NCBI RefSeq assembly: GCF_936928535.1
Contig: NZ_CAKZHY010000054.1
Coordinates: 35,779-99,778 of the forward strand
DNA from: an uncultured Bradyrhizobium sp.
Lineage (GTDB): Bacteria > Pseudomonadota > Alphaproteobacteria > Rhizobiales > Xanthobacteraceae
Direction of reading: 5' to 3'
DNA length: 64,000 nucleotides
This document shows, piece by piece, positions 8,987 to 17,126 of the stretch. How positions within the stretch are numbered: the stretch's first letter is position 1; each line of letters starts with the position of its first letter. Both the position numbers and the translations under genes were made by a program. Under the pieces are notes generated by a model. That model saw only the letters and a list, made by a program, of their open reading frames with translations. It was not told the origin of the DNA and made no database searches.

Positions 8987-9727
8987 ATGACAGGTCCGAT
9001 GGGCGAGCTCCGCACCACACTCATCACCGGCGGCAATTCGGGCATCGGCGAGGCGCTGGCGAAAAAGCTTGTCGAAAGCGGGCAGCGCGTCGTCTCGGTC
9101 GGGCTGGACAAGCCGAGCTGGACGCACGAACTGCTCGCGGCGTATTGCGCCGATCTGACCAGCATCGATGAGACGCGCGCGATCGCGCAGCAGATTTGCC
9201 GCGATCATGCCATTGATCGTCTCGTGCACAATGCCGGAATCATCATACCGAACCTGCTGCCCGATGTCAGGCCGGAGGACATTCTGATGCTGGCGCAGCT
9301 CCATCTGGGCGCGCCGATGCTGCTGACCCAGGCCGCGCTGGAGGGGATGCTCGCGCGCCGCTTCGGGCGCATCGTGTTCGTGTCTTCGCGCGCTGCGATG
9401 GGCGCAGCGACGCGTTCGGCCTATTCGGCGACCAAGGCCGGCGTACATGGCATGGCGCGGACCTGGGCGCTGGAGCTCGCCGCGAGCGGCATCACCGTGA
9501 ATGTCGTCGCGCCCGGGCCGATCCTGACCGACAATTTCTGGGGCATCGTCCCGAAGGGCTCCGAGCAACAGGAGCGGATGGCGCGCAACATCCCGGTCGG
9601 GCGGCTCGGCTCGCGCGAGGATGTCGCGCACGCGATCTCGTTCTTCCTCGACGAGCGCTCGGACTTCGTCACCGGCCAGGTGCTCTATGTCTGCGGCGGC
9701 GCCAGCCTCGTCGGCCTCAGTCCTTGA
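8987..9727 (+). CDS. Short-chain dehydrogenase/reductase (module A)
   Basis: Classical SDR of 246 residues. The cofactor motif TGGNSGIG lies at about residues 14-21, an NAG motif follows, and the catalytic Tyr146-Lys150 is in YSATK. It starts two bases after the ligase stop, so it is the last gene of the dioxygenase operon. A reasonable role is oxidation of a hydroxylated intermediate such as a dioxindole-type alcohol to the ketone, which is one of the chemical steps needed to reach isatin (inference). Confidence 0.88.
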   Translation: MTGPMGELRTTLITGGNSGIGEALAKKLVESGQRVVSVGLDKPSWTHELLAAYCADLTSIDETRAIAQQICRDHAIDRLVHNAGIIIPNLLPDVRPEDILMLAQLHLGAPMLLTQAALEGMLARRFGRIVFVSSRAAMGAATRSAYSATKAGVHGMARTWALELAASGITVNVVAPGPILTDNFWGIVPKGSEQQERMARNIPVGRLGSREDVAHAISFFLDERSDFVTGQVLYVCGGASLVGLSP

Positions 9728-9737
9728 GGCGCGCGCC

Positions 9738-10220
9738 CTAGATCTGGTTCTGCCTGATGTTCTCCACCATCTTGGCGAGTACGCGCGCGCAGACCTCGAT
9801 GTCGTCGGGTTCGATGCCCTCGATCAGCTTGTCGTAATTGTTCGCCATGATCGGCCAGATCTTGCGCAGCAGCGCCTCGCCGTCCGCCGTCAGTCCGACG
9901 ACACGGCGACGCTGGTCCTCCTCCGCGATCTCGCGCTTGACGAGGCCCGACGAGACCATGGATTCGACCATGCGGCTCGCCGTCGACTGCTCGGTCACCG
10001 CAAGAACGGCGACCTCGTTGACCGTGAGCGTCTTGTAGATGAACAGCACCGACAGCGTCCGGAACACGACATTGTTGATGCCGTGCTCGCTGAGGTCGCG
10101 GTTCTGATCGAGGTTCCAGCGATTGGCGAGCCGGTTGAAAAGGTAGGGGATATAGGTTTGCAACTGGTTCCGCGTCCGCGGCGGACCCGACTTCCATCTG
10201 CTCTTGGATTCTCTGGCCAT
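9738..10220 (-). CDS. MarR family regulator
   Basis: Winged-helix repressor of 160 residues. The recognition region (NEVAVLAVTEQSTASRMVE) and wing (LVKREIAEEDQRRRVVGLT) are clear. The start is the ATG at 10218-10220; longer readings run into the neighbouring gene in another frame. It overlaps the stop of the upstream MarR gene by one base, so the two are cotranscribed. MarR regulators control auxin-degradation operons in plant-associated bacteria; here it lies directly downstream of, and convergent with, the dioxygenase operon. Confidence 0.92.
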   Translation of the reverse strand: MARESKSRWKSGPPRTRNQLQTYIPYLFNRLANRWNLDQNRDLSEHGINNVVFRTLSVLFIYKTLTVNEVAVLAVTEQSTASRMVESMVSSGLVKREIAEEDQRRRVVGLTADGEALLRKIWPIMANNYDKLIEGIEPDDIEVCARVLAKMVENIRQNQI

Positions 10221-10714
10221 TATCTCTTGCGACTTTGCTTCTTGCTGTCGGTATTCAGTTTCGAGGATAGCGATTTCAGCGCGGACAGCGCGCCATCCAG
10301 CTCCCGGACCGGGACACTCTCGAATCGTTTGGCGAGGTGCTTCTTGTGGATCTCGGCCGCCTTCCTGAACAGCGCTTCGCCCTTCGGCGTCAGGCGCACG
10401 ATGAAGGACCGCCGATCCTCGCTCGACATCTCCCGGCTGATCAGATCGTCGGCGAGAAGACGCTGCACCAGGCCGGAGACATTGCCGCCGCTCACTTTCA
10501 GATTCTGCGACAATTGCCCGAGCGCGAGACCCTCCCGATAGCGATCGAGCTGGGCCAGCACGTCGAACTTTGCCAGCGACAGGCCGAACTCCGAGTTCAG
10601 CATCGAATTCAACGAGGCGAACAGCTCGCTGTGCAGCGAGAGCAATTGCAGCCAGAGCCGCGTTTCGATCTGCCCGGGGACGGGAACCATGTTCTCTTTG
10701 AGTGCTGCCGGCAT
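10220..10714 (-). CDS. MarR family regulator (tandem copy)
   Basis: Second MarR-type winged-helix protein, 164 residues, with recognition segment (LGQLSQNLKVSGGNVSGLVQRL) and wing (ISREMSSEDRRSFIVRLT) clearly diverged from its neighbour. It is first of the two-gene unit. Both might be homodimers, or they might form a heterodimer. A short inverted repeat lies 73 bases upstream of its start. Likely effectors are indolic acids or their CoA esters (inference from context). Confidence 0.92.
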   Translation of the reverse strand: MPAALKENMVPVPGQIETRLWLQLLSLHSELFASLNSMLNSEFGLSLAKFDVLAQLDRYREGLALGQLSQNLKVSGGNVSGLVQRLLADDLISREMSSEDRRSFIVRLTPKGEALFRKAAEIHKKHLAKRFESVPVRELDGALSALKSLSSKLNTDSKKQSRKR

Positions 10715-10786
10715 CGCATGACCACCGAGGACAGAATGTCTCGTCGAGTTGAAGGATTATTGCAGTTTGGTCGCTCCGATGAACGA

Positions 10787-10805
10787 CTTGAGAATCGTAG
10801 TCAAG
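10787..10805. promoter_or_regulatory. Inverted repeat upstream of tandem marR genes
   Basis: CTTGA-N9-TCAAG, a perfect 5-base inverted repeat, lies between iorB and the marR pair in a 154-base gap. It could be an autoregulatory operator. Short arms of this kind occur by chance, and no second copy was noticed in the window. Confidence 0.25.
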
Positions 10806-10868
10806 CCGCCCGATCCTGACCTCCTGCGGGGCGCACGGCAATCCAATCCTGCATCCCGCGTTGTTGAC

Positions 10869-12434
10869 TCATGCGAATGTCTTGATGGTCTGGATCACGC
10901 CGTCGAGCGCCGTGCCGGCGCTGTCCTTCAACGCGGCCTCGCGCAGTCGGCGCGCCCAGTCGGCGGCATCCTCGCGGCGTTCGACCAGCTTGATCGCCGC
11001 CAGCGTCCTGTCGAATTTCGACAGGCCCCGGCTGTGGGTGTCGGAATAGCCTTTGACGAGGCGGCGGCATTGCAGGATCTCGACGCCGAGCTGGTAATTG
11101 CTGCCGACCGCCTCGCGCGCGGCCTTGAGCCACGAATCGCGGTGATCAGTCTCGTTGGCGTGACGCAGCGAGCGGCGGCGCAGGCCGCGCATGCCGCCGA
11201 CGACATAGAGCACCATGAACCACGGGAGCGAATAGGTTTTCACTCGCCGTCCCTTGTTGACGCGGCGATCGAGCCAGGCCACGAGGCGGGGCCGCGCGCC
11301 GAGCCAGTGGCCAAAGCCCGCGGGCAGCATGCCCATCACTTCCTCCATGCGGGGATGCATGAATTCGGTGGTCTGGAGCACCTGTCCGTCCGACATCTCG
11401 AGCTCGCTCTCGATGCGCGCGCGGCGGCCGGCGCGCGTCTTGAGGTCGGCGACGCGGATGACGTCGTCATAGCTCATGGCGTTGGCGAGGTGCTTCGCCG
11501 CGGCCTCCGTGAACGCAAAGGCGTGCGCGCTGCCGCCAGCATTTCTGTCGGCCGCGTGCAGGGTCTTGAGGATGTCGAGATATTCGCCGCCATAGGCGAT
11601 GTCCTGGAAGTCAACGACCTTCCGCAAGCCCGCGCGCGCCATGGCGAGCGCAGGCTCGGGCAATTCCTGATTCAACCTCGCGACCAGCGCCGCGAGCTGC
11701 GGATCCGATATGGCGGAGGAGGGCATCTTGCCGGCCGGCTTGGCTCGCGCGGGCGCTGCGACCTCGGCAGGGCCGTTTCTGACTCGCTCGAAGGCGGCAT
11801 CGAACGTCTCGACGCTGGCCTTGGCGCCCTTGCCGCCGGCGCGGATCACGTCGAGATAGCTGTCGCGGCTGAACGGCAGCACGTCGGCCGCGGCGAGCGC
11901 GCCGAACATCGCGGCCGAAATGACGCTGCCATGCGCAATCGCCAGCGCGTTGAGGTCGAAGATAATCTCGGTCTTCGCGGCGATGCCGATCGCGCCGGTG
12001 ACGGCGCCGCTGTCGGCGATGCCGTTGCCGGGGGCGATCTTCTCGCCAACCGCGAACGAGCGGTGGTTGGACGCGATTAGCGTGGTTCGTTCAGGCGTCA
12101 CGAGGCCGCGCAGGATCGAACGGCCGGCCTCCATGAACTCGGCCGCCATCACCACATCGACGTCGCCGGGCGTCGGCATCAACGACAGGATTGGCTTGCG
12201 GCCACCCGCCGGCGGCATCGCCTCGATGTAGTAGATCGTCGCGCCGGTGCGCTGGGCCACGCCCGGCACCGAGGTCGATTGCGCGACCCAGCCATGGTTC
12301 TCGGCGAGCTGCACGATCCAGTCGGTCAGGACACCACCGCCCTGGCCGCCCATCGCAACGATCGCGATCGAGATCGGCCGCTCGGTTGCTTCGCCGCTCG
12401 CAGGCAGTGCCAGTCGGACCGTCTCGTCCCTCAT
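10869..12434 (-). CDS. iorB: Indolepyruvate oxidoreductase, beta subunit
   Basis: Gamma/beta-type subunit of a 2-oxoacid:acceptor oxidoreductase, 521 residues. The N-terminal part carries the signature AIVAMGGQGGGVLTDWI and a following SVPGVAQRTGAT segment. The extra C-terminal region of about 300 residues makes it much longer than archaeal IorB (about 200 residues), as usual for the long proteobacterial form. It follows iorA by 10 bases. The reaction would be oxidative decarboxylation of an aryl 2-oxoacid with CoA, giving the acyl-CoA, CO2 and reduced acceptor. Indolepyruvate is the family default. Isatinate (2-aminophenylglyoxylate) is an alternative discussed in the findings. Confidence 0.92.
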   Translation of the reverse strand: MRDETVRLALPASGEATERPISIAIVAMGGQGGGVLTDWIVQLAENHGWVAQSTSVPGVAQRTGATIYYIEAMPPAGGRKPILSLMPTPGDVDVVMAAEFMEAGRSILRGLVTPERTTLIASNHRSFAVGEKIAPGNGIADSGAVTGAIGIAAKTEIIFDLNALAIAHGSVISAAMFGALAAADVLPFSRDSYLDVIRAGGKGAKASVETFDAAFERVRNGPAEVAAPARAKPAGKMPSSAISDPQLAALVARLNQELPEPALAMARAGLRKVVDFQDIAYGGEYLDILKTLHAADRNAGGSAHAFAFTEAAAKHLANAMSYDDVIRVADLKTRAGRRARIESELEMSDGQVLQTTEFMHPRMEEVMGMLPAGFGHWLGARPRLVAWLDRRVNKGRRVKTYSLPWFMVLYVVGGMRGLRRRSLRHANETDHRDSWLKAAREAVGSNYQLGVEILQCRRLVKGYSDTHSRGLSKFDRTLAAIKLVERREDAADWARRLREAALKDSAGTALDGVIQTIKTFA

Positions 12435-12444
12435 GCCCAGATTC

Positions 12445-14604
12445 TCATATTAAGGCCTCGAGGGCCGGCCGGCGGCGGTCACGCCGCCGCTGCAGCCAGC
12501 CGATGACGCTCATGGCGATGTTCGATTTGAACGTGTCCCAGCGGCTCGGATTGTGAATGACGTCGGCGCGGTAGAACGACGGGCAGAGCACGGCGGCCTC
12601 GGAGACTTCGCCGCAATTGCCGCATCCCACGCAGGAATTGTCGATGGCCGCAACCGGATCGTCGCGCAAGGGATCGTCGAGCTGCTTCACCGACAACGAC
12701 GGGCAGCCGGAGAGGCGGATGCAGGCGTGATCGCCGGTGCACACGTCTTCGTCGACGCCGAAGCGCTCCTTGACGATGCGCACCCCGTCCTTGATCGCCT
12801 TGCTGACTTGCGGCTTCACGCGGCGCTGCTTGTTCAGCATGCATTCGGAGGAGGCGACGATGACCTTCGGGCCTTCCTCCTTGGTCGTCAGCGCCTCCTT
12901 CAGCGTGTCGCGCATCTTGCCGACGTCATAGGTGCGGTCGAGCTGGCGGACCCATTGGCCGCCGATGCCCTTCACGGCCTGCACGATCGAATTGTTGGTC
13001 TTGCGCCGGTTGTTGTTCGCGCGCGAGGACAGGATGTCCTGACCTCCGGTCGCCGACGTGTAGTAGTTGTCGACGATGACGAAGACGCCGTCATGCTTGT
13101 TGAACACGGCATTGCCGATGCCGCTGGTCAGGCCGTTGTGCCAGAAGCCGCCGTCGCCCATGACCGCGATCGAGCGCTTGTCGGCCTTGACGTTGAAGGC
13201 CGAGGTCGAGGCGGGGCCCAGGCCGAAGCCCATGGTGGTCGCGCCGATATTGAACGGCGGCAAGATCGAGAACAGATGGCAGCCGATATCCGCCGAAACG
13301 TGGTGCTGGCCGAGCTCCTCCTCGACCAGCTTCATCGCGGCGAAGATCGGCCGCTCCGGGCAGCCGGTGCAAAGCCCGGGCGGACGCGCCGGCACCACCT
13401 GCTTGAGCTTCTCGACCGCGGGATGATTGAGCACGGGCGCGGCGTCCGGCGCCGGCGGCCGGTTGCCGAGCAGCCGCGGCTCGGTCTTCTCGAGGAACTC
13501 CCTGACGCCGCCGAGCAGGATCTGCGCGGTGTAGTCACCGCCCATCGGCAGCACGTCCTTGCCATGGACGCGCGCCTGGATATCCTTGCGGCGCAGCACC
13601 GTGTTGATCGCCTGTTCCAGATATTCCGGCTGGCCCTCTTCGACAACAAGCACCGCGTCCTTGCCGGCGCAGAACTCGGCAATCTCCGTGTCGATCACGG
13701 GGTAGGTGACGTTCATGACATAGAGCGCCACTTGCGTATTGCCGTAAGCGTCCGACAGCCCGAGATATTGCAGCGCGCGGACCACATTGTTGTACATGCC
13801 GCCCTGCATGATGATGCCGACCTTGCCCTGCGCTGGCCCCATCCATTCGTTCAGCTTGTTGTCGCGGACGAACCCGATGGCCGCGGGCAGCCGCGTCCTG
13901 ATCTTCTCCTGCTCGTGCTCATAGGCCGCCGGCGGCAGCACGATGCGGTTCACGTCGCGTTTCGGATTGTTGAGTGCATCCTTGATGGTGTGCGCGGGCC
14001 TGACGTTGTCCTTGCAGGCAAAGCTGCCGTGCATGTGGCAGGCGCGGACGCGCACCTCCAGCATCACGGGCGTATTGGAAACTTCCGAGAGCTCAAAGCC
14101 CTTTTCGATCAGGTTGACGATGCACTCGTGGTCGGGGCGGGGATCGAGCAGCCAGATCTGCGACTTCATCGCAAACGCATGCGTGCGCTCCTGCATGATG
14201 GAGGAGCCTTCGCCATAATCCTCGCCGACGATGATCATGGTGCCGCCGGTGACGCCGCCCGAGGCGAGATTGGCGAGCGCGTCCGAGGCGACATTGGTGC
14301 CGACGGTGGACTTCCACGCCACGGCGCCGCGCAGCGGATACATCACCGAAGCCGACAGCATCGCCGCGGCGGCGGCTTCGTTGGCCGAGCTCTGGAACAC
14401 GACGCCGAGATCGTCGAGCACGTCCTTGGCGTCGGCGAGCACGTCCATCAGATGCGAGATCGGCGAGCCCTGATAGCCGCCGACATAGGCGACGCCGGAT
14501 TGCAGCAGCGCCTTGGTGATGGCGAGGATGCCTTCGCCGCGGAAAATATCGCCGTCGCCGAGCCGGAGATCCTCGACTTCGCGAGCAAAAGACCGTTCAG
14601 CCAT
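12445..14604 (-). CDS. iorA: Indolepyruvate ferredoxin oxidoreductase, alpha subunit
   Basis: Thiamine-diphosphate and iron-sulfur catalytic subunit, 719 residues. The N-terminal 2-oxoacid oxidoreductase domain contains GEGILAITKALLQSGV. The ThDP site (GDGGFWHNG, around residue 480, then NYYTSATGGQ) and a C-terminal ferredoxin-like cysteine cluster (CTGDHACIRLSGC and CVGCGNC, about residues 620-670) are present. GGAGGGTGCA precedes the ATG. It is divergent from the nitrilase, with a candidate MarR operator just upstream. No dedicated ferredoxin gene is seen nearby, so the physiological acceptor is unclear. Confidence 0.94.
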   Translation of the reverse strand: MAERSFAREVEDLRLGDGDIFRGEGILAITKALLQSGVAYVGGYQGSPISHLMDVLADAKDVLDDLGVVFQSSANEAAAAAMLSASVMYPLRGAVAWKSTVGTNVASDALANLASGGVTGGTMIIVGEDYGEGSSIMQERTHAFAMKSQIWLLDPRPDHECIVNLIEKGFELSEVSNTPVMLEVRVRACHMHGSFACKDNVRPAHTIKDALNNPKRDVNRIVLPPAAYEHEQEKIRTRLPAAIGFVRDNKLNEWMGPAQGKVGIIMQGGMYNNVVRALQYLGLSDAYGNTQVALYVMNVTYPVIDTEIAEFCAGKDAVLVVEEGQPEYLEQAINTVLRRKDIQARVHGKDVLPMGGDYTAQILLGGVREFLEKTEPRLLGNRPPAPDAAPVLNHPAVEKLKQVVPARPPGLCTGCPERPIFAAMKLVEEELGQHHVSADIGCHLFSILPPFNIGATTMGFGLGPASTSAFNVKADKRSIAVMGDGGFWHNGLTSGIGNAVFNKHDGVFVIVDNYYTSATGGQDILSSRANNNRRKTNNSIVQAVKGIGGQWVRQLDRTYDVGKMRDTLKEALTTKEEGPKVIVASSECMLNKQRRVKPQVSKAIKDGVRIVKERFGVDEDVCTGDHACIRLSGCPSLSVKQLDDPLRDDPVAAIDNSCVGCGNCGEVSEAAVLCPSFYRADVIHNPSRWDTFKSNIAMSVIGWLQRRRDRRRPALEALI

Positions 14605-14619
14605 TGCACCCTCCAGAAA

Positions 14620-14644
14620 TATGCGTTAGCATACGTTTACATGT
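14620..14644 (-). promoter_or_regulatory. Candidate MarR operator, copy 2 (module A)
   Basis: Perfect inverted repeat TATGC-GTTA-GCATA (14620-14633) with ACATGT at 14639-14644. Read on the minus strand it aligns with 4534-4561: ACATGT, AAA, TATGC, AA and CATAT are shared in order with a two-base spacing difference. It lies 16 bases upstream of the iorA start codon, so a bound repressor would block iorAB transcription or its leader. It may also act on the divergent nitrilase promoter. Confidence 0.55.
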
Positions 14645-14732
14645 GAAGTAAGTCAACGCGCGCCATGTTATCACGCCTGCGGATCTCTTCCTTCGGAGAG
14701 GGCGGTCATGAGCCAGCGACAGGGTAGGGCCG

Positions 14733-15749
14733 ATGCTGAAGCTGCCTCGCTTTAGAGCCGCCGCCGTCCAGGCTTCACCAGTCTATCTCAATGCGAGCGC
14801 GACCGCCGACAAGGCAACCTCACTGGTGCGTGAGGCGGCGGCAAACGGCGCCAAGCTGGTCGCGTTCCCCGAAGTTTTCGTGCCCGGCTATCCCTATTGG
14901 AACTGGATCACCGATCCCGTCACCGGCAGTGCATGGTTCGAAAAGCTCGCCAAGGCCTCGGTGCTGGTGCCGGATCCCGAGGTCGACGTCGTCAGGAAGG
15001 CTGCGCGCGATGCGGGATGCTACGTCGTCCTCGGCGTCAACGAGCGCAGCCCGGTCTCGCTCGGGGCGATCTACAATACGCTGGTGTTCATCGGTCCTGA
15101 CGGTGCGCTGCTCGGCAAGCACCGCAAGCTGGTGCCGACCTGGGCAGAGAAGCTGACCTGGACCGGCGGTGACGGATCGAGCCTGCGCGTCTATGATACC
15201 GAGATCGGGCGTCTCGGCGGTCTTGCCTGCGGCGAGAACACCAACACGCTCGCGCGCTTTGCGCTGCTCGGCCAGGGTGAGCTCGTGCACGTCGCCAGCT
15301 ACATCTCGCTTCCCGTCGCGCCGCCTGATTACGACATGGCGGAAGCGATCAAGCTGCGCGCCATTGCCCATTCCTTCGAAGGCAAGATCTTCACCATCGT
15401 GTCCTGCTCGACCGTGTCGGAGGAGATCATCGCGGCGATGGAGACCATCGTCCCCGATGCACGGGCGCGCCTGCAGCGCAAGTCGAGCGCCTTCTCCGGC
15501 ATCATCGGCCCCGATGGCCGCGTGGTCGGCGCGCCCCTGATCGACGAGGAGGGCATCGTCTACGCCGACATCGACCTCGAGCGCTGCATCCAGCCGAAGC
15601 AGATGCATGACATTGTCGGGCACTACAACAGGTTCGACGTCTTTGATTTGAGGGTCAATCGCCGGCCGCAGGCGCCGTTGGGTTTGGCGGATGGGGAGGG
15701 CGATGCGGTGGAGCAGGGTTTTGTGCCGATCCCGTTGAGATCGGAATGA
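14733..15749 (+). CDS. Nitrilase (carbon-nitrogen hydrolase)
   Basis: Cytoplasmic nitrilase of 338 residues, typical length. The catalytic triad is visible: Glu47 (FPEVFVPGYPYW), Lys132 (GKHRKLVPT) and Cys166 (LACGENTN). It converts a nitrile to the acid and ammonia. AGGGTAGGG precedes the ATG. Divergence from iorA and placement inside an auxin-type catabolic block suggest indole-3-acetonitrile, or another arylacetonitrile, as a feed-in substrate. The CGEN active-site context is that of true nitrilases rather than amidases. The substrate is inferred only. Confidence 0.88.
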   Translation: MLKLPRFRAAAVQASPVYLNASATADKATSLVREAAANGAKLVAFPEVFVPGYPYWNWITDPVTGSAWFEKLAKASVLVPDPEVDVVRKAARDAGCYVVLGVNERSPVSLGAIYNTLVFIGPDGALLGKHRKLVPTWAEKLTWTGGDGSSLRVYDTEIGRLGGLACGENTNTLARFALLGQGELVHVASYISLPVAPPDYDMAEAIKLRAIAHSFEGKIFTIVSCSTVSEEIIAAMETIVPDARARLQRKSSAFSGIIGPDGRVVGAPLIDEEGIVYADIDLERCIQPKQMHDIVGHYNRFDVFDLRVNRRPQAPLGLADGEGDAVEQGFVPIPLRSE

Positions 15750-15785
15750 TGGAAATGGTTATTGGGAATGGTCTCACCACAAACT

Positions 15786-15910
15786 CGTCATGCCCGGGCT
15801 TGTCCCGCCTGCGGGGCCGAAGCCGCTTCGGCGAGGCGAAGGCCCGGGCATCCACGTTCTTCGTGCTGCGGGAAAGATCGTGGATGGCCGGGACTAGCCC
15901 GGCCATGACG
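15786..15910. repeat. Extragenic inverted-repeat element
   Basis: A 125-base intergenic element with 22-base terminal inverted repeats (CGTCATG.CCGGGCT.GTCCCG at the left, its complement at the right, two mismatches) and an inner hairpin GCCGAAGC-CG-GCTTCGGC-like at about 15816. It has no coding capacity. It looks like the short palindromic extragenic sequences that are abundant in Bradyrhizobium and Rhodopseudomonas genomes. It sits between the nitrilase and dioxygenase genes and might stabilise mRNA or separate transcripts. Confidence 0.7.
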
Positions 15911-15974
15911 GTGAGAAAGCGGCCGCATTTCATCATGGCCTGAGCAAACGACGACACACGACTTGGAGGACAGC

Positions 15975-17081
15975 ATGCGCGAGAACGTGATCGGCCGGGC
16001 CAATGTCGAGGATACCCCCGAGCTCAAGGCTTATTACAAGGATCTCGAAAAATACGAGGCCGGTGCGCTCTGGACGGTGGCCAACAAGATCGAGCCGTGG
16101 GCGCCGCAATCTGCCTCCGTCCCCGTGCTCTGGCGCTACAAGGATTTGCGCGAGCACGTGCTGCGCTCGGTCGAGCTGGTCTCGCCGGAGAAGGCAGGCC
16201 GGCGGGTGATCTACCTCAACAATCCAGGCCGCCGCGACGTGTCGGCCGCGGTGGGCTGGCTCTATTCGGGATTGCAGGTGATGCACCCCGGCGAGGTCGC
16301 AACGGCGCACGCCCACTCGGCTTCAGCCCTGCGCTTCATCATGGAAGGATCAGGCGCCTACACCGTCGTCGATGGTCACAAGATGACGCTTGGCGCGCGG
16401 GATTTCGTGCTGACGCCGAACGGCACCTGGCACGAGCACGGCGTTGAAGCCAGCGGCTCGGTCTGCATCTGGCAGGATGGCCTCGACATTCCGCTGGTCA
16501 ACGCGCTGGAGGCCAATTTCTTCGTCGTGCATCCAAAGATCCAGCAGGAGCCATCAAGCTATCCCGTGGACGACATGACCAAGACCTGGGGCAATCCCGG
16601 TCTGCGTCCGGCCGGCTCGAAATGGGCGAAGGGCTATTCCCCCATGTTCAAATATGAGTGGGAGCCGACCTACGAGTCCTTGCTGAAATACGCAGCCGCG
16701 ACCGAAGGCTCCCCCTACGACGGCACCCTCATGAACTATGTCAATCCGATCACCGGCGGACACGTGATGCAGACCATCGGCGCCAGCATGCAATTGCTGC
16801 GGCCCGGCGAAAAAACAAAATCGCACCGCCACACCGGCAGCTTCCTCTACCAGGTCGCCAAAGGACGCGGCTATTCGATCGTCGGCGGCAAGCGGCTCGA
16901 CTGGGAGGAGCGCGACATCTTCTGCGTTCCCTCCTGGGCCTGGCACGAGCACGGCAATGCCTCGGCGAACGAGGATGCCTGCCTGTTCTGCTTCAACGAT
17001 CTCCCTGTTATCGAAGGTCTCGGGCTCTATCGCGAGGAGGCCTATGGCGACAATGGTGGTTACCAATCGGTCGCGGCCTGA
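15975..17081 (+). CDS. Gentisate 1,2-dioxygenase-like bicupin ring-cleavage enzyme
   Basis: Bicupin of 368 residues, close to gentisate/salicylate 1,2-dioxygenases. The first cupin has the metal motif AHAHSASALRF and TWHEHG; the second has SHRHTGSFLY and AWHEHG. TTGGAGGA precedes the ATG at 15975. Family members cleave gentisate, 1-hydroxy-2-naphthoate, salicylates or 5-nitrosalicylate to ring-opened oxo-dicarboxylates. The next gene encodes an FAH hydrolase that would split such a product, so the pair forms a lower-pathway unit. Its true ring substrate in this locus (gentisate or an amino/hydroxy analogue) is not decided by sequence. Confidence 0.88.
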   Translation: MRENVIGRANVEDTPELKAYYKDLEKYEAGALWTVANKIEPWAPQSASVPVLWRYKDLREHVLRSVELVSPEKAGRRVIYLNNPGRRDVSAAVGWLYSGLQVMHPGEVATAHAHSASALRFIMEGSGAYTVVDGHKMTLGARDFVLTPNGTWHEHGVEASGSVCIWQDGLDIPLVNALEANFFVVHPKIQQEPSSYPVDDMTKTWGNPGLRPAGSKWAKGYSPMFKYEWEPTYESLLKYAAATEGSPYDGTLMNYVNPITGGHVMQTIGASMQLLRPGEKTKSHRHTGSFLYQVAKGRGYSIVGGKRLDWEERDIFCVPSWAWHEHGNASANEDACLFCFNDLPVIEGLGLYREEAYGDNGGYQSVAA

Positions 17082-17126
17082 CGGCTCCTCGCCAAATTCA
17101 ACCCGAACAGCCGGATAGAATCTTTC

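Noticed and set aside
9621..10541. Plus-strand frame of 306 codons across the tandem marR genes
   Set aside because: Antisense to two well-formed MarR proteins; low-complexity composition.
12553..14646. Long open frame (697 codons) on the plus strand across iorA
   Set aside because: It is exactly antisense to iorA, whose family, cofactor motifs and ribosome site are clear. The product is rich in Arg, His, Gly and Asp repeats, as expected from high-GC antisense frames.
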